Part shown: piece after piece, positions 17,661-27,904 of the stretch
How positions within the stretch are numbered: the stretch's first letter is position 1
How the letters are laid out: the number at the start of each line of letters is the position of its first letter
DNA from: Takakia lepidozioides
Taxonomy: Eukaryota > Streptophyta > Takakiopsida > Takakiales > Takakiaceae
Length of the DNA stretch: 64,000 nucleotides
Direction of reading: 5' to 3'
Assembly: GCA_030704615.1 (NCBI GenBank)
Contig: CM060731.1
Coordinates: forward strand, 9,362,001-9,426,000
Notes under the pieces: generated by a model
The model's database searches: none
Told to the model about the DNA's origin: nothing
Seen by the model: only the letters and a program-made list of their open reading frames with translations
Translations under genes and position numbers: made by a program

Positions 17661-17920
17661 ATTTTTAGGGCATGAATTCAACCTTATCCTGCCGCCTGCC
17701 ACTTGTGCCAGCGCCGCGAATGTGCACACTGATGCTCCTTGCACGTTGTCCATCGTGGCCAGTGTACTGCGGCGCGTTTCTTGCAGGTTCTGAAGCGTGT
17801 CGAACATCTTGTAGGTACAGCAAATCCTGTCAATACACAAAAATAAAACATAAATCTGAAATCACATAGGTGAAAGACGGCAGGGCACCACCTGTACGGC
17901 GTCATTGGAAGGAAATGCAT
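17631..17920 (-). pseudogene. Unrecognised transposon-borne frame next to the GC-rich end
   Basis: Minus-strand frame with ETRRSTLATMDNVQGA and VAGGRIRLNSCPKN. Its last part resembles the right-hand copy (QERVTEFVAGCCDFPCPKHG at about 38860-38925 on the plus strand) and lies at the same distance from the GC-rich end, which supports it as element coding sequence rather than noise. Function unknown. Confidence 0.35.
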
Positions 17921-17994
17921 GGGCAGACTGCTCCCCTGCTTAAACGCCCAAGTCCGGACTGGACCAGGGACAACTATGACAGACTCTGTGGGTG

Positions 17995-18270
17995 TGGCAT
18001 GTTGGCCCTCAGTCTGTCCAATGTCAGCGTCAGTCTGCTGCTCATTATCCTCAGTCTGGTCAGTCTGGTGCTCAATCTGCTCACCGCTCTGGTCATTTTG
18101 GTGGACACTCTCGTGGGCGGGGCGAACAGCATGTTGACCTTTAGTCTGTCCATGTTCAGCGTCAGTCTGCTGCTCAGTGTCCTCAGTCTGGTCAGTCTGG
18201 TGCTCAGTCTACTCTATGATCTGGTCATTCTGATGTTCAGTCTGGTGGACACTCTCGTGGGCGGTCGGGG
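17995..18270 (-). repeat. Two tandem ~125-bp repeats coding an acidic/Gln-rich tract on the minus strand
   Basis: Copies at about 18005-18120 and 18137-18265 share CAGCGTCAGTCTGCTGCTCA, CCTCAGTCTGGTCAGTCTGG and TGGACACTCTCGTGGGCGG. The plus-strand frame is Leu/Val-rich. The minus frame reads hydrophilic repeats such as EHQTDQTEDTEQQTDAEHG, the likelier coding sense given the orientation of the adjoining element. Confidence 0.6.
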
Positions 18271-18316
18271 CATTGCAAGGTTGAGTGGACCAAAAACGGC
18301 AGATCCTGCTCTATGA

Positions 18317-19139
18317 AAGTCCATGACCAAAAACAAAATTTGATGATACTATCCAAAAAAAAAAAAAATTAATGATAGATAATGGTATACTGAACATATT
18401 TAGTAAAGAGTCCTACCCCAAATATTAAAGATATAATTCATTAAATATTTTAGTCTATTATTTAGAGAAATTATAAAAAAAACTAAAAACTATAATTTAC
18501 AAAAACAAAATCAATATTCCACCTAGCCATTGAAGATTATAGGTTTTTATACTTCTAGAAAAAAAATGACACCCAAAATCCAAAAACAAAAGATGAGCTA
18601 TGGATTTTTCAAAAAATGATTATTTTTTTGACATATATTAGTCCATATGAGTCAAAGGACAAATGATTTTGCCACTTCAAATCCATACGCTATGATGTGG
18701 ACGGCAAAATGACCACCTTAATTCGGCAATTTCATGGAATTCACCAATGGCACATAGGAGAACTTGAGTCCATTGTAATTCCATTCACTGGGATGCGATA
18801 ACAGTCCCACAATGACGGTGTTCAAAGTCCATAGGCAGATCATTTCTTATCGGATTCATGATTGGAGAGTTGTTATGGGTGCGTATTGAATCTAGGAATC
18901 CAATGACATATATATTTGCTAGTTTTAATGAGTTATTTGAAATCAATTGATGAACCATCAATTGCAGTCATCTAAAATGTGTGTCGGTAACGTCCATTTT
19001 GGTCCAGTCACCCCTGCATTCCCCCGGTATGCTCTTGCAGGGAGAGGATCAATCTATCAACTTGCAAATCCATCTGTCTCCCTCTCACTTCAGGGTCTAT
19101 GTATAAAAAGCTTGACTACCCCGCTCGAATCTAAATTAT
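18317..19139. other. AT-rich non-coding stretch before assembly gap
   Basis: Base composition drops sharply to AT-rich with many A runs. No gene, RNA or repeat structure was recognised. Confidence 0.6.
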
Positions 19140-19639
19140 NNNNNNNNNNNNNNNNNNNNNNNNNNNNNNNNNNNNNNNNNNNNNNNNNNNNNNNNNNNNN
19201 NNNNNNNNNNNNNNNNNNNNNNNNNNNNNNNNNNNNNNNNNNNNNNNNNNNNNNNNNNNNNNNNNNNNNNNNNNNNNNNNNNNNNNNNNNNNNNNNNNNN
19301 NNNNNNNNNNNNNNNNNNNNNNNNNNNNNNNNNNNNNNNNNNNNNNNNNNNNNNNNNNNNNNNNNNNNNNNNNNNNNNNNNNNNNNNNNNNNNNNNNNNN
19401 NNNNNNNNNNNNNNNNNNNNNNNNNNNNNNNNNNNNNNNNNNNNNNNNNNNNNNNNNNNNNNNNNNNNNNNNNNNNNNNNNNNNNNNNNNNNNNNNNNNN
19501 NNNNNNNNNNNNNNNNNNNNNNNNNNNNNNNNNNNNNNNNNNNNNNNNNNNNNNNNNNNNNNNNNNNNNNNNNNNNNNNNNNNNNNNNNNNNNNNNNNNN
19601 NNNNNNNNNNNNNNNNNNNNNNNNNNNNNNNNNNNNNNN
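19140..19639. other. Assembly gap of exactly 500 N
   Basis: A run of 500 N, a round number typical of a placeholder of unknown true length. It lies just before the 5' part of the gypsy gag, so the 5' LTR and primer-binding site of that element may be hidden here. Confidence 0.98.
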
Positions 19640-20042
19640 AATCTTTGATAAACAGTTGGCATGGAACACCAAAAGCAGGAACTCCAGTTTCTGAAGCGGA
19701 AGGTGAAGAAGGAGAAAGAGGATGTGGCAGAGCCAACGGAGAGTTCAGACTCTCCAACACCATTACAGTTGAGTTACATGAGTGAAGAAGAAACCCAAGG
19801 GCAGAACTTGGAGGATGAAACAGAGAGAGAAGAAATTGGAAGAGGAAGAATATGAAGAAGTAGACCCAACAGCTGAGGTTGAGACTACAACCAGGACATC
19901 CCAACCCGTTGGACCTGGATCAAGTGGAGCACTTGGATCACAGGCCAACGAAGGTGTCGGCTCAGGGGATCAGGCGGGCTGCCTGGATCTGGCTCTGGGG
20001 GACAGGGAGTGTGGGAAGTAGTGCAACTGAAGCTGGGATACT

Positions 20043-20702
20043 GTGAATATCGTGGGGCCCGAAGCAGGGAGTGCTGAAGGGCCACCACTTGGTGGAAGAT
20101 CCACCACAAAAACAACAGGTCCAGAAGGACCAGCACCAGCAAGGGTGCCAGCACCTGTCAGTGGGCAGAAGGTAGGGCCACAGATGGCGTTACAACCAAC
20201 ACGGGCAAAACCACCCTTTCCAATATATTCAGGAAAAGGGGATCCCGATGTACACATTAGCCAATTTGAGCACATGTGTATAGTGAACAATGAGAATGGC
20301 GATGATGCCAAGATGAGATTGTTTCCTTGTTCACTTATCAAGAAAGCAAGTGAATGGTATGCAAGATTCCCTGATAATCATTTCCTAACCTGGAATGGCT
20401 TGAATACAACATTTCGAAATAGGTTCAGGACAAGTAAAACTGAGGATGAAGTGTATGGAAGTTTACAACAGTTAAAGCAAAAGAAGCATGAAACTGTTGA
20501 GGAGTATATGGAAAAGATGGAATTGATGATGAAAAAGTTGGCTGCAGTACCAACCAGGTTTACAGAAGACTTGGTTTGTGGTGGACTAAGACCAGAGTTG
20601 CAAAAGAAAGTGGATATGTTACCCCATAATACAGTGGAGGATTTTGAAACTGCAAACAGAATTGAGCAATTGGGAATGCTCAGGAGAGAGAAAAAAGGAT
20701 GA
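20043..20702 (+). pseudogene. Gag capsid domain of the gypsy element
   Basis: Retrotransposon gag domain: a Pro/Gly-rich lead (residues 1-55), then PPFPIYSGKGDPDVHISQFE, LFPCSLIKKASEWYARFPDN, FRNRFRTSKTEDEVYGSLQQ and a helical tail with YMEKMELMMKKLA. It packages element RNA in cytoplasmic particles. An upstream frame at 19661-19855 (acidic, Glu-rich) probably represents the gag N-terminus in another frame. The reading frame is lost in an acidic/Arg-rich stretch after 20700. Confidence 0.85.
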
Positions 20703-20809
20703 TGAGGACTCTGAGGAAGAAGAAGAAGAAGAACTAAAAAGAAGAGTAAGAGAAAGGAGAAGTGAAGAGGGATAACTATGAAAAAGATTGGAAGAAATCT
20801 TGAAGAAGT

Positions 20810-21418
20810 ATGCCACAGAGGCTGCAACACATTGGAGGAAGGGTGTTTTGTGTGTGCAAATGCCAGAATGAAGGCCACACCACTACTGAATGCCACATGA
20901 AAGAGAAACACTGTACTATCTGTAAAATGGATAACAATTCTACTGAGAATTGTTACTACAACAGAAGGACGGCTGCAAGAGAACCTAGGCAAGTAAGGGT
21001 GCATCAGGTGCAGCCCCAGCCAAGAAGAAAAAATGATCAGGACCACTATGGTAGGTCTGGTGGTTATAACAATGGCATGGAAGGGAGAGGTAATTCAAGA
21101 GGGAATTACCAAGGAAATTCCAGAGGCAACTATCAGGGTAATCCAAGGGGGAATTACCAGCCCGGGAATCAGGATTATAGAAATAATTCAAGAATAGACC
21201 AAGGGCGAGGACCCAATGGTGAAGAACTATGTTACTATTGTAATCAGCCAGGACATCACAGGGGAGCCTGTTCATTCTGGATAAGACACCAGAATGAGAT
21301 GAGAGCTCCTGTGAATGAGGGCCCAGTGGTGGCAGCTCACATGGTTAGGCCATGTGTTGTGCCAGAAGTAAGTACAATGATAGTAACAAGAAGTAAAGCC
21401 AAACTAATACCTCCATAG
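20810..21418 (+). pseudogene. Gag nucleocapsid region with CCHC zinc knuckle
   Basis: Contains CYYCNQPGHHRGAC, a CX2CX4HX4C knuckle for RNA binding, preceded by a Cys-rich stretch CTICKMDNNSTENCYY and by repeats of the type GNSRGNYQGN and GNPRGNYQ (an Arg/Gly/Asn-rich basic tract). It ends with TRSKAKLIPP before a stop. Confidence 0.85.
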
Positions 21419-21570
21419 TAGAGGGAAGAAGATGATAATGAAGGTGGCAATGATATGCCTGAAGATGAAGAGACTTGGAAAGATGAGAAGGAACTGCACA
21501 AGGAAGTGGCAGATACTATAAGGGAAATGCAGAAGAGTACTGATTCCTGTGGCAAATTCCTCTGATTCTG

Positions 21571-22332
21571 ATGGGAGAAGAAGGGAGTGAGGATGAAAGG
21601 AAGAAAGAAGATGCAGACATGCAAAGTAATGAAGAGACTTTGGCTGAAGTAATATGCCAGACCAAAGCAGAAATTACCATTGGACAGCTATTGGCTGTGG
21701 CACCTTATTGTAGGCACAGGCTGTATCAAGCAATCAATCGAATTGCCCAGGAGACAGGAAACACAGACCTGAACAGCAAGGTGACCAGTTATAATGTGAA
21801 GCCGAAAGGGCGAGAAATAGTCATGGACTTTGATAATTCTATGCCAGTAATCCAATTGAGAATTGGAAGCACGGAACTAACTGATGTACTGATAGATGGA
21901 GGCTCTGGAGTAAATATCATGACAGACCAATTAAGGAAGAAGCTTGGTCTAAGTAACATGAAACCAGCCCCATTTACAGTAACAATGGCAGATCAAAGAA
22001 GTGTACATCCATTGGGATTGATAAGAGGAGTTAAGATACAGATACAGAAGATGATCTTTATGATCACAGTAACAGTGTTGAAGATGGATGAAGTCATGGA
22101 GGCTTACTCCTTATTATTGGGACGTCCGTGGCTGAAACAGGCCAGGGTATTCCATGAATGGAATTCTCAGTTACTAACCGTGCATAATGGGATACACAAG
22201 ATACAAATTACCACAAAGAAATCTAGTAGATTACCTGCTACAAGAAGACCTCAAGGAGTCAGAGAGTATGACTGGAGAGGAGGACTGGATGAGGAGCAGG
22301 AAGCTACCCTATTTGCTGCACACCCAGAGTAG
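21571..22332 (+). pseudogene. Retropepsin-like aspartic protease of the gypsy element
   Basis: The catalytic motif appears as LIDGGSGVNIM, in which the usual D-T/S-G is D-G-G-S-G, a variant common in plant gypsy proteases. It is followed by the flap-side PLGLIRGVKIQIQK and LLLGRPWLKQARV. The frame runs 253 residues and stops before the RT region. Confidence 0.85.
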
Positions 22333-22547
22333 GAGCAGGTTGCAGAGATGCGGCTGGAAAGCCTAAGTTGTTTAAGAGGTATCTGTTGTGGTGTAGTGAC
22401 AGCAACACCAACTGAAGAGGAAACCAGCAGTTACCCATCACATTTCTATGAAGAAAGAGAATGAGAAATGGAAATTCTAGAGGAACCAGCCACTGTGAGC
22501 TTACAGGATGAAGTGGTGACTGGTGGACAATCACAGCTGATGAGCAG

Positions 22548-23240
22548 GTGAGGGAAGTGAATGTGGGAACTAAAGAGGAACCGAGGATGGTGAAAGTAGG
22601 AGCTGATTTGGAGCCGGAATTCTTCGAAGAAGCTAAAAGCTTGTTCATCAAATACAGAGATGTATTTGCTTGGAGCTATGAGGATCTAAAAGGGATACCA
22701 CCTTCTCCAGCCACAGGAATAGATGATCAATTATCAGATGCGAGTCTATTTGCAGTGGAGATGCAGGGAAGTGCAGATGACTGGTTAGATTGGCAGTGGC
22801 CAATCAGATACTACCTTGCTCATGGTCAGTGCCCACCTAGTTATGGTAAGGAGCAGAGGAAGAGAATCGCTATCAAAGCTTTACCTTATACTATGGTAGG
22901 AAGCAGAATGTATAAGCTAGGACCTGATGGAGTACTAAAACGATGCTTGTACCACCATGAAGTAAATAAAGTTTTGGAGGAAGTTCATAAAGGAGTGGTT
23001 GGAGGTCATTTTGGAGAAGAGACTACCAGTAGGAAGATACTACTCACAAGTTACTGTTGGCCTACTTTGTTCTAAGATGTACACGAGTATTGTCAGAGTT
23101 GTGATGAATGTCAGAGGCTAGGACCTTTGCAGAGATCTGGAAGGATGGCCTTGTATCTACAATGCCTACGGAAACCATTTCAGAAATGGGGACTAGACTT
23201 TGTTGGACCCATTAACCCACCAGCCAAGAATAGTGGTATC
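22548..23240 (+). pseudogene. RT start joined to integrase zinc finger (RT/RNase H deleted)
   Basis: Begins with the pre-RT signature FIKYRDVFAWSYEDLKGIPP, then jumps to the post-RNase H segment IDDQLSDASLF, the H2C2 integrase zinc finger HHEVNKVLEEVHKGVVGGHF and SCDECQRLGPLQR (after a TAA at about 23073), and the core opening KWGLDFVGPINPPA. About 1.5-2 kb of expected pol is absent between GIPP and IDDQ. The core breaks off at about 23240 and the ACAGCC array begins shortly after. Confidence 0.85.
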
Positions 23241-23389
23241 CATGAATAACCATTACAGCATGATTTGCATGTTGAAACGCAAGAGCAGTCACGGGCTGCG
23301 CCAGTGTTACCAATGGAGTATGGAGCACTTGTCGCTAGGCCAAGCATATATGACCAGGGCGGACAGAACAAGCGTGACACAGAGCCTAT

Positions 23390-23635
23390 CATGGCGAAAC
23401 AGCCTATCACACCATCACGTGACACAGCAGCCATCACAAGCCTTCACAGCCCATAACACAGCCTATCACAGACGTGACACAGCCTATCACAGCCCAGCAC
23501 GGCGCAACACAGCCTATCACAACCTACCACGCGTGTCACAGCCTATCACAGCTTACCACAGTGCATCACAGCCTATCACAGCGTACCACAGTATGACACA
23601 GCCTGTCACAGCTCAAACACAGCCTACTAGGATTA
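23390..23635 (+). repeat. CACAGCC-type minisatellite, array 1
   Basis: Imperfect tandem repeats of about 10-18 bases around CACAGCCTATCACAGC. It is related to, but distinct from, the CACAGCCATCACAGTCG-type arrays inside the LTRs at 28.0, 32.6 and 33.0 kb. Confidence 0.85.
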
Positions 23636-23639
23636 CACG

Positions 23640-25220
23640 ATCCATAGAATCAGTGACAGGTGGGCGCACAATAACTTCAGGAAAATGGCTGACGGAAAAG
23701 GACGGAAACCAGTTTAAAAATGGACACGTGGAAGTCAGGGCGCGACACACAGCTGAGAAGGAAGTGCAAGAACAGGTGTCATCAAGAAAGAAGACAAGAA
23801 TGGCCGTCAAAATACCTAATCAGCGCGTCAAATTGGATGAAAGGCGGGCCCATTAATGAATACGGAAAAAGGGGAACGGAACAAAGGGCAAGTACAGAAA
23901 AGCGAAATTCTTGTCACAGGTGTGATCCTAGTGGACTATCCAGCAGGGAAAGTCCACTAAAGAAAATGAAATCTAAAATCCAGTCACAGCGGTTACAGCC
24001 AATAGAAAGCCAGAGAAAGGATCAAGAAATTGGAGGGAAATTAAGCGCAAGAGGCGGCGTCGTTCTGAGTAACGGGGGCGACGGGACAGACCATCAATGC
24101 TATAGCTTGGAAACTATGGAGGAACTAACAGACTATACGCTCGCAATATTACTTACGCAGTGGCATAGACACGAAAGAACAGAGCGGAGCTTTTCTCTTG
24201 AGCGATGCTTGCAAGCCCGCAGGCTTACAAGAAATTACCCATAGCTTTTTGTGGCAACCATACGTTTATGCTTTGTGCACTACAGGCATTTCTGCAGTTG
24301 TTACAGCCAAAATATTTCTGTGGGTCTAAAATGAAGAGAGTGAGAGGAATGGAGGAAATCAGGGTGAAGAGCACCACAATTCTGCAGAAACAAACGATTG
24401 CTACCCCACAGGCGACAGATACTGAAGGAGCTGAGATTGCAAGGATTGCAAAGCATAGATTGGACATTGCACCATAGACATACATGTTACAATTCTTGCA
24501 GAACTTTGAGCCAAGGACAGGAACAACAACGGTGAAGGGAGTTGAATTAGTAATTACTCCCCTACCTCCAGCAATTGTTTCGATTGCCAGCAGGTCAGGT
24601 GCATGTGGAGGAGCACAGGGCAAGACTGCAAATAGGGGACTTATTCCAAGAAGGGAGTTTCTTTAAAACTCAGGGTTATGCTTGTACCAAGGCCGTGTAC
24701 CCAGGGCTAAAGGAGGTAGGCCAGGTATTGAACGTTCTGATTGCCATGAAACAGAACCAACAGTATTTGAGCAGATCCTTCACGGAGGAAATACTCAAAG
24801 CCCTGAAAGGACAAGAGGTAGAATGGGCGGACATAATGTACAACGCACTGGTAGAGGAGATGAAAAGATTACAAGGTACTACCGCAAAGTCTCCTATCAT
24901 AGTGTCTGGCCCAATCATTGCTCAAATAATTCTTGATTTGGCATACTTGATGCGCAAGAAAGAAAGGAGATGGGAGTGTTTGAGCCAGAAACCACTGCAA
25001 TGGAAGAGCAAGGCTCTTCACACAGTGAGGGTGGACTAGCAGGGCAACCCGAGACTAAGAGGCAAAGACGGGGAAAGACTGTAGTGGCGGATCCACTGGC
25101 TTCACGGATTCCGCATGATAATGTTCCCAAGCTCATGTGCAGGAAGGGGCACAGCAGCACAGAGAACTGCTATTACTGGAAGCAGGACCTTCAGAGAGGG
25201 AGGAGGAAGTTACTTTAGTA
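23640..25220 (+). other. Retroelement-derived coding debris
   Basis: Broken frames on the plus strand. The frame at 24575-25039 has GLKEVGQVLNVLIAMKQNQQ and FTEEILKALKGQEVEW; a following frame has CRKGHSSTENCYYWKQD, resembling the Cys-rich part of the gag at 20.9 kb (NNSTENCYYNRR). This suggests a second, degraded gag-type ORF. No known domain was recognised in the rest. Confidence 0.45.
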
Positions 25221-25306
25221 TCACAACCATCACAGCCATCACAGCCAGCTGATCGGCTTGTCACAAGGTTACAAGTTGTCCATGCAGCTCAACCAGAATA
25301 ATTGAT

Positions 25307-25591
25307 TTGGAAAAAGAAGGGTTAGATATTCCAACTACAGAACAGATAGTGGCAGAAATTGAGAAGGGGGACCTTCTCTATGAATATTCTGGTCTGGTCA
25401 AGGAGACAGAGATTCCAGAGGTGCAACAGTTGCCCAAGGGAAATCCTGAGGTGCATATAATACACACACCTGTGTCGGAGGTACCACAGGTAGAATGTCA
25501 AGACACTGCAGCACCGGTGATGGATGAAGTAGTTCAGGAAGAAAATCCGGTGGGACAATGGCCTAAGTGGTTCGTGAGACATCACAGTTGA
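25307..25591 (+). CDS. Unrecognised acidic retroelement ORF
   Basis: 94 codons, acidic and Pro/Val-rich (EVQQLPKGNPEVHII, VSEVPQVECQD), ending in GQWPKWFVRHHS. It lies just upstream of the coiled-coil frame and may once have been continuous with it. No family recognised. Confidence 0.3.
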   Translation: MEKEGLDIPTTEQIVAEIEKGDLLYEYSGLVKETEIPEVQQLPKGNPEVHIIHTPVSEVPQVECQDTAAPVMDEVVQEENPVGQWPKWFVRHHS

Positions 25592-25636
25592 GGATCAGGA
25601 GGAACAGCAACCTCACATGATGACCCTCAACAGGCA

Positions 25637-26167
25637 ATGCTGATGAGTTCCATAGGCAGGACACTTAATTTGTTGGGGACTTATGTCAAATCCCATGTTC
25701 CAACTACCCAATTGACAGCCTTGAGAGAGGAACTCAGGAAGGAGTTTGAGGCTCGACTAGCCACTGAGTGTGCAAACAAGGTCGATGAGGAGGTCACTCT
25801 CAAGATGCAACAGGACTTGCAAAATACAGAAGCGGCTTTGCAATTGGCCAAGGAACAATTGATTGAGGCAGGCCTCGCGCAAGACCAGTTGCACGAAGCA
25901 CATAAGCAACAGCTATACCAAATGCAGGTGCAGCATGAAAACAAGTTGCAAGAAGTGAATGCACTACATACGGAGTTGCAGACAGTGCATGACAGGATGG
26001 CGATACAATGTGCTACATTCACAACTATGCTTGACCAATCTACAAAAGAAATAAACAGTCAAGCGGAAAAATGTACGAAGGCAGAACAAGAGAATGTTGA
26101 GCAAATGAAACTCATTGTCGATATGAAGAATACAATCTGTCGCAATGAGGATACTTTCAAGCAATAG
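25637..26167 (+). CDS. Coiled-coil retroelement accessory ORF
   Basis: 176 codons, almost entirely predicted heptad-type helix rich in Gln, Glu, Leu and Lys (LREELRKEFEARLATE, LQLAKEQLIEAGLAQDQLHE, HTELQTVHDRMAIQ). A second helix-rich frame at 26296-26763 (LQQQLEVYKLREEHTL, SRIAELQEDVDGLQTQVEDL) continues the theme after a frame change, so the original product was probably one long coiled-coil protein of about 350 residues. It precedes a 332-codon ORF and an LTR. No match to gag, pol or env proteins was recognised. Confidence 0.5.
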   Translation: MLMSSIGRTLNLLGTYVKSHVPTTQLTALREELRKEFEARLATECANKVDEEVTLKMQQDLQNTEAALQLAKEQLIEAGLAQDQLHEAHKQQLYQMQVQHENKLQEVNALHTELQTVHDRMAIQCATFTTMLDQSTKEINSQAEKCTKAEQENVEQMKLIVDMKNTICRNEDTFKQ

Positions 26168-26295
26168 GCAGGTTGAAGCTGACCAAGAGAAGTACATCCT
26201 GGAGTTGCAACAAACGCTCGTGGCCAATAGAAATGAAATCTCGGTCACTAACAAGGCTTGGAGGGAAGCAATAATCTACTTGCTGCCTATGCGAA

Positions 26296-26763
26296 TTGGT
26301 TGAACCTCATGCGAAGCGCATGGAGGCTTTACAACAGCAGTTAGAAGTGTACAAACTAAGAGAGGAGCACACTCTCAGAGGAACCACAAGCAACTTGGTG
26401 GATAACAGCCTTATGCAGGTCTGGTTAGCACAAGGGCCAGTGGAGGGCAAAGCACCACGAAAGCTCACCCAAAGCGAGATGAATGAGCTCAGACTGCAAG
26501 TGCAGAACATTGCCACAACTACTATAGACAATGTCTATAGTAGGATAGCAGAGTTACAAGAGGATGTAGACGGACTGCAGACTCAAGTGGAGGACCTCAC
26601 TTCAAATATCGACAAAAGAGTCTATATCCCTCAGGAACAGCTAATGGCTTCTTATTTACAAGCCAGAACTTTGGCTTTTCAGTCTTCACAGGAGGTGCAG
26701 GAGATGCCAATGATACAAGAGCCAGTACACCCACACACAACAAGTCACTGTACCAGTAGCTGA
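26296..26763 (+). CDS. Second half of coiled-coil accessory ORF (frame-shifted)
   Basis: 155 codons in another frame from the preceding coiled-coil ORF, with heptads MEALQQQLEVYKLREE and LQEDVDGLQTQVEDLTSNI. It ends in a Thr/Ser/His-rich tail. The frame change and stop between 26167 and 26296 indicate decay or a ribosomal frameshift; decay is the simpler reading. Confidence 0.45.
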   Translation: MVEPHAKRMEALQQQLEVYKLREEHTLRGTTSNLVDNSLMQVWLAQGPVEGKAPRKLTQSEMNELRLQVQNIATTTIDNVYSRIAELQEDVDGLQTQVEDLTSNIDKRVYIPQEQLMASYLQARTLAFQSSQEVQEMPMIQEPVHPHTTSHCTSS

Positions 26764-26867
26764 ACCTGTGTTACTACAACCACACCACAGCCACCACAGC
26801 CTGAGGTATGGGGCAATGCTGCTTTTAACCCACCTACAAACTCCAGCTGCAAGGGAGTAGTAGGGCT

Positions 26868-27866
26868 ATGATTATGCCCTTCAACCAAATTCCCATCATG
26901 TTGGATTTGGCTTGGAAAGAATTTAGTCCTCCGCAGTCATTCGCACATTATTACCAAATCATGCTATTTGGCTGCCAGTGGCAACTAGGACTAAAAGTTC
27001 TTCCGAACAATCGACATATTGAGGATCATCACTTTGCACAATACTGGCATGAGGCAAGTACAATGTTGAAGGAATTAATTGCCTTCCAAGTTGTACATGG
27101 ATTCATTTATACCAAGACCAATGAGATAGCAAGTATTGTCATGGGATGCGGGTTATACTACGCTGCTTGTTTTCTAGTACGTTATCACATTGAGCAGCAC
27201 AAGATGCAAGCGCGCTTTCTGAGTTATTCCAGTGGGGATCATTGGGTTTTACCTTCAGTGCCACCTCATATGTACCTATATGAGGCAAAAGTTATGATGC
27301 AAAAGGATTCTCAAATTCGTTCATGGTTTCAAGCGGCCTGGAACAATTTGTCAACACAGAAATTCGGCATTGATGATATTTTCTATAAGGGACATGTGGC
27401 ATGGAAATACTTGCACGGTGCACAAGTAATTGGTACCCCACTCACCTGGACAGACAAGGAACTCAGTGTCTTCACCAATTTTGCTGTTCAGCGTTTACAG
27501 CAAATTGTAAAATATAAACTTCCAGACATGGTAGGACAACATTGTATGCCCCAGAGGATTCCACAAAAAGTTCGACAATTAAAACACCTGAGAGGCGATG
27601 AGGATTCTGATACAACTGTTTCTTCAGCGGATTCTTTTGACATGGGAGAAGACTATGCATTACAGATGGCAGAGAAGAAGCGACGGGGTCTCCTATGCCT
27701 GAAAGGTTACCTCGATATCAGCCTCCAGAGGGCCTCACTTATCCGGGTATGTTCAAACATCTCGTCAACCAGTGACAGACCTCAGGCTCGTACACACAGT
27801 CCGCCACGAAACTCTCAACGTCAGAAAGGTGCTCACTCACAAAGGTTTGCTAATCGCAATCAGTAA
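26868..27866 (+). CDS. 332-residue unrecognised ORF immediately upstream of an LTR
   Basis: Intact frame ending 38 bases before the LTR at 27905. The body is globular-looking, with many Trp, His, Tyr and Cys (FAHYYQIMLFGCQWQ, HHFAQYWHEASTMLKE, GCGLYYAACFLVRYHIEQH, IRSWFQAAWNNLSTQKFG, GAQVIGTPLTWTDKELSVFT), followed by an acidic Ser/Thr/Asp stretch (GDEDSDTTVSSADSFD) and a basic Arg/Ser/Gln tail. Its position matches the 3' extra ORF of some large gypsy lineages, but no env-type signal peptide or membrane segment is visible and no family is recognised. The long open frame in decayed surroundings suggests recent selection. Confidence 0.55.
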   Translation: MIMPFNQIPIMLDLAWKEFSPPQSFAHYYQIMLFGCQWQLGLKVLPNNRHIEDHHFAQYWHEASTMLKELIAFQVVHGFIYTKTNEIASIVMGCGLYYAACFLVRYHIEQHKMQARFLSYSSGDHWVLPSVPPHMYLYEAKVMMQKDSQIRSWFQAAWNNLSTQKFGIDDIFYKGHVAWKYLHGAQVIGTPLTWTDKELSVFTNFAVQRLQQIVKYKLPDMVGQHCMPQRIPQKVRQLKHLRGDEDSDTTVSSADSFDMGEDYALQMAEKKRRGLLCLKGYLDISLQRASLIRVCSNISSTSDRPQARTHSPPRNSQRQKGAHSQRFANRNQ

Positions 27867-27887
27867 ACCGTGAGGACACGGCTTTTT

Positions 27888-27904
27888 GAGAGGGGAAGGG
27901 GTAA
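27888..27904 (+). other. Polypurine tract before 3' LTR
   Basis: GAGAGGGGAAGGGGTAA directly precedes the TG that opens the LTR, as expected for plus-strand priming of an LTR retrotransposon. Confidence 0.75.

Larger units (their letters stand above)
19640..23240 (+). mobile_element. Ty3/gypsy retrotransposon, internally deleted gag-pol
   Basis: Gag, zinc knuckle, aspartic protease, the first residues of RT, then the integrase zinc finger and the start of the integrase core occur in canonical order on the plus strand. RT body and RNase H are missing, and integrase stops soon after its core begins. Several frame changes and stops (between 20702 and 20810, 21418 and 21571, 22332 and 22548, and at 23075) make it non-autonomous. 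The downstream stretch to the LTR at 27905 may belong to the same insertion or a relative. Confidence 0.88.

Noticed and set aside
17870-18316. Leu/Val-rich plus-strand frame resembling a membrane protein
   Set aside because: Produced by the tandem CAGTCTG repeats; the minus strand gives hydrophilic repeats more consistent with element coding.
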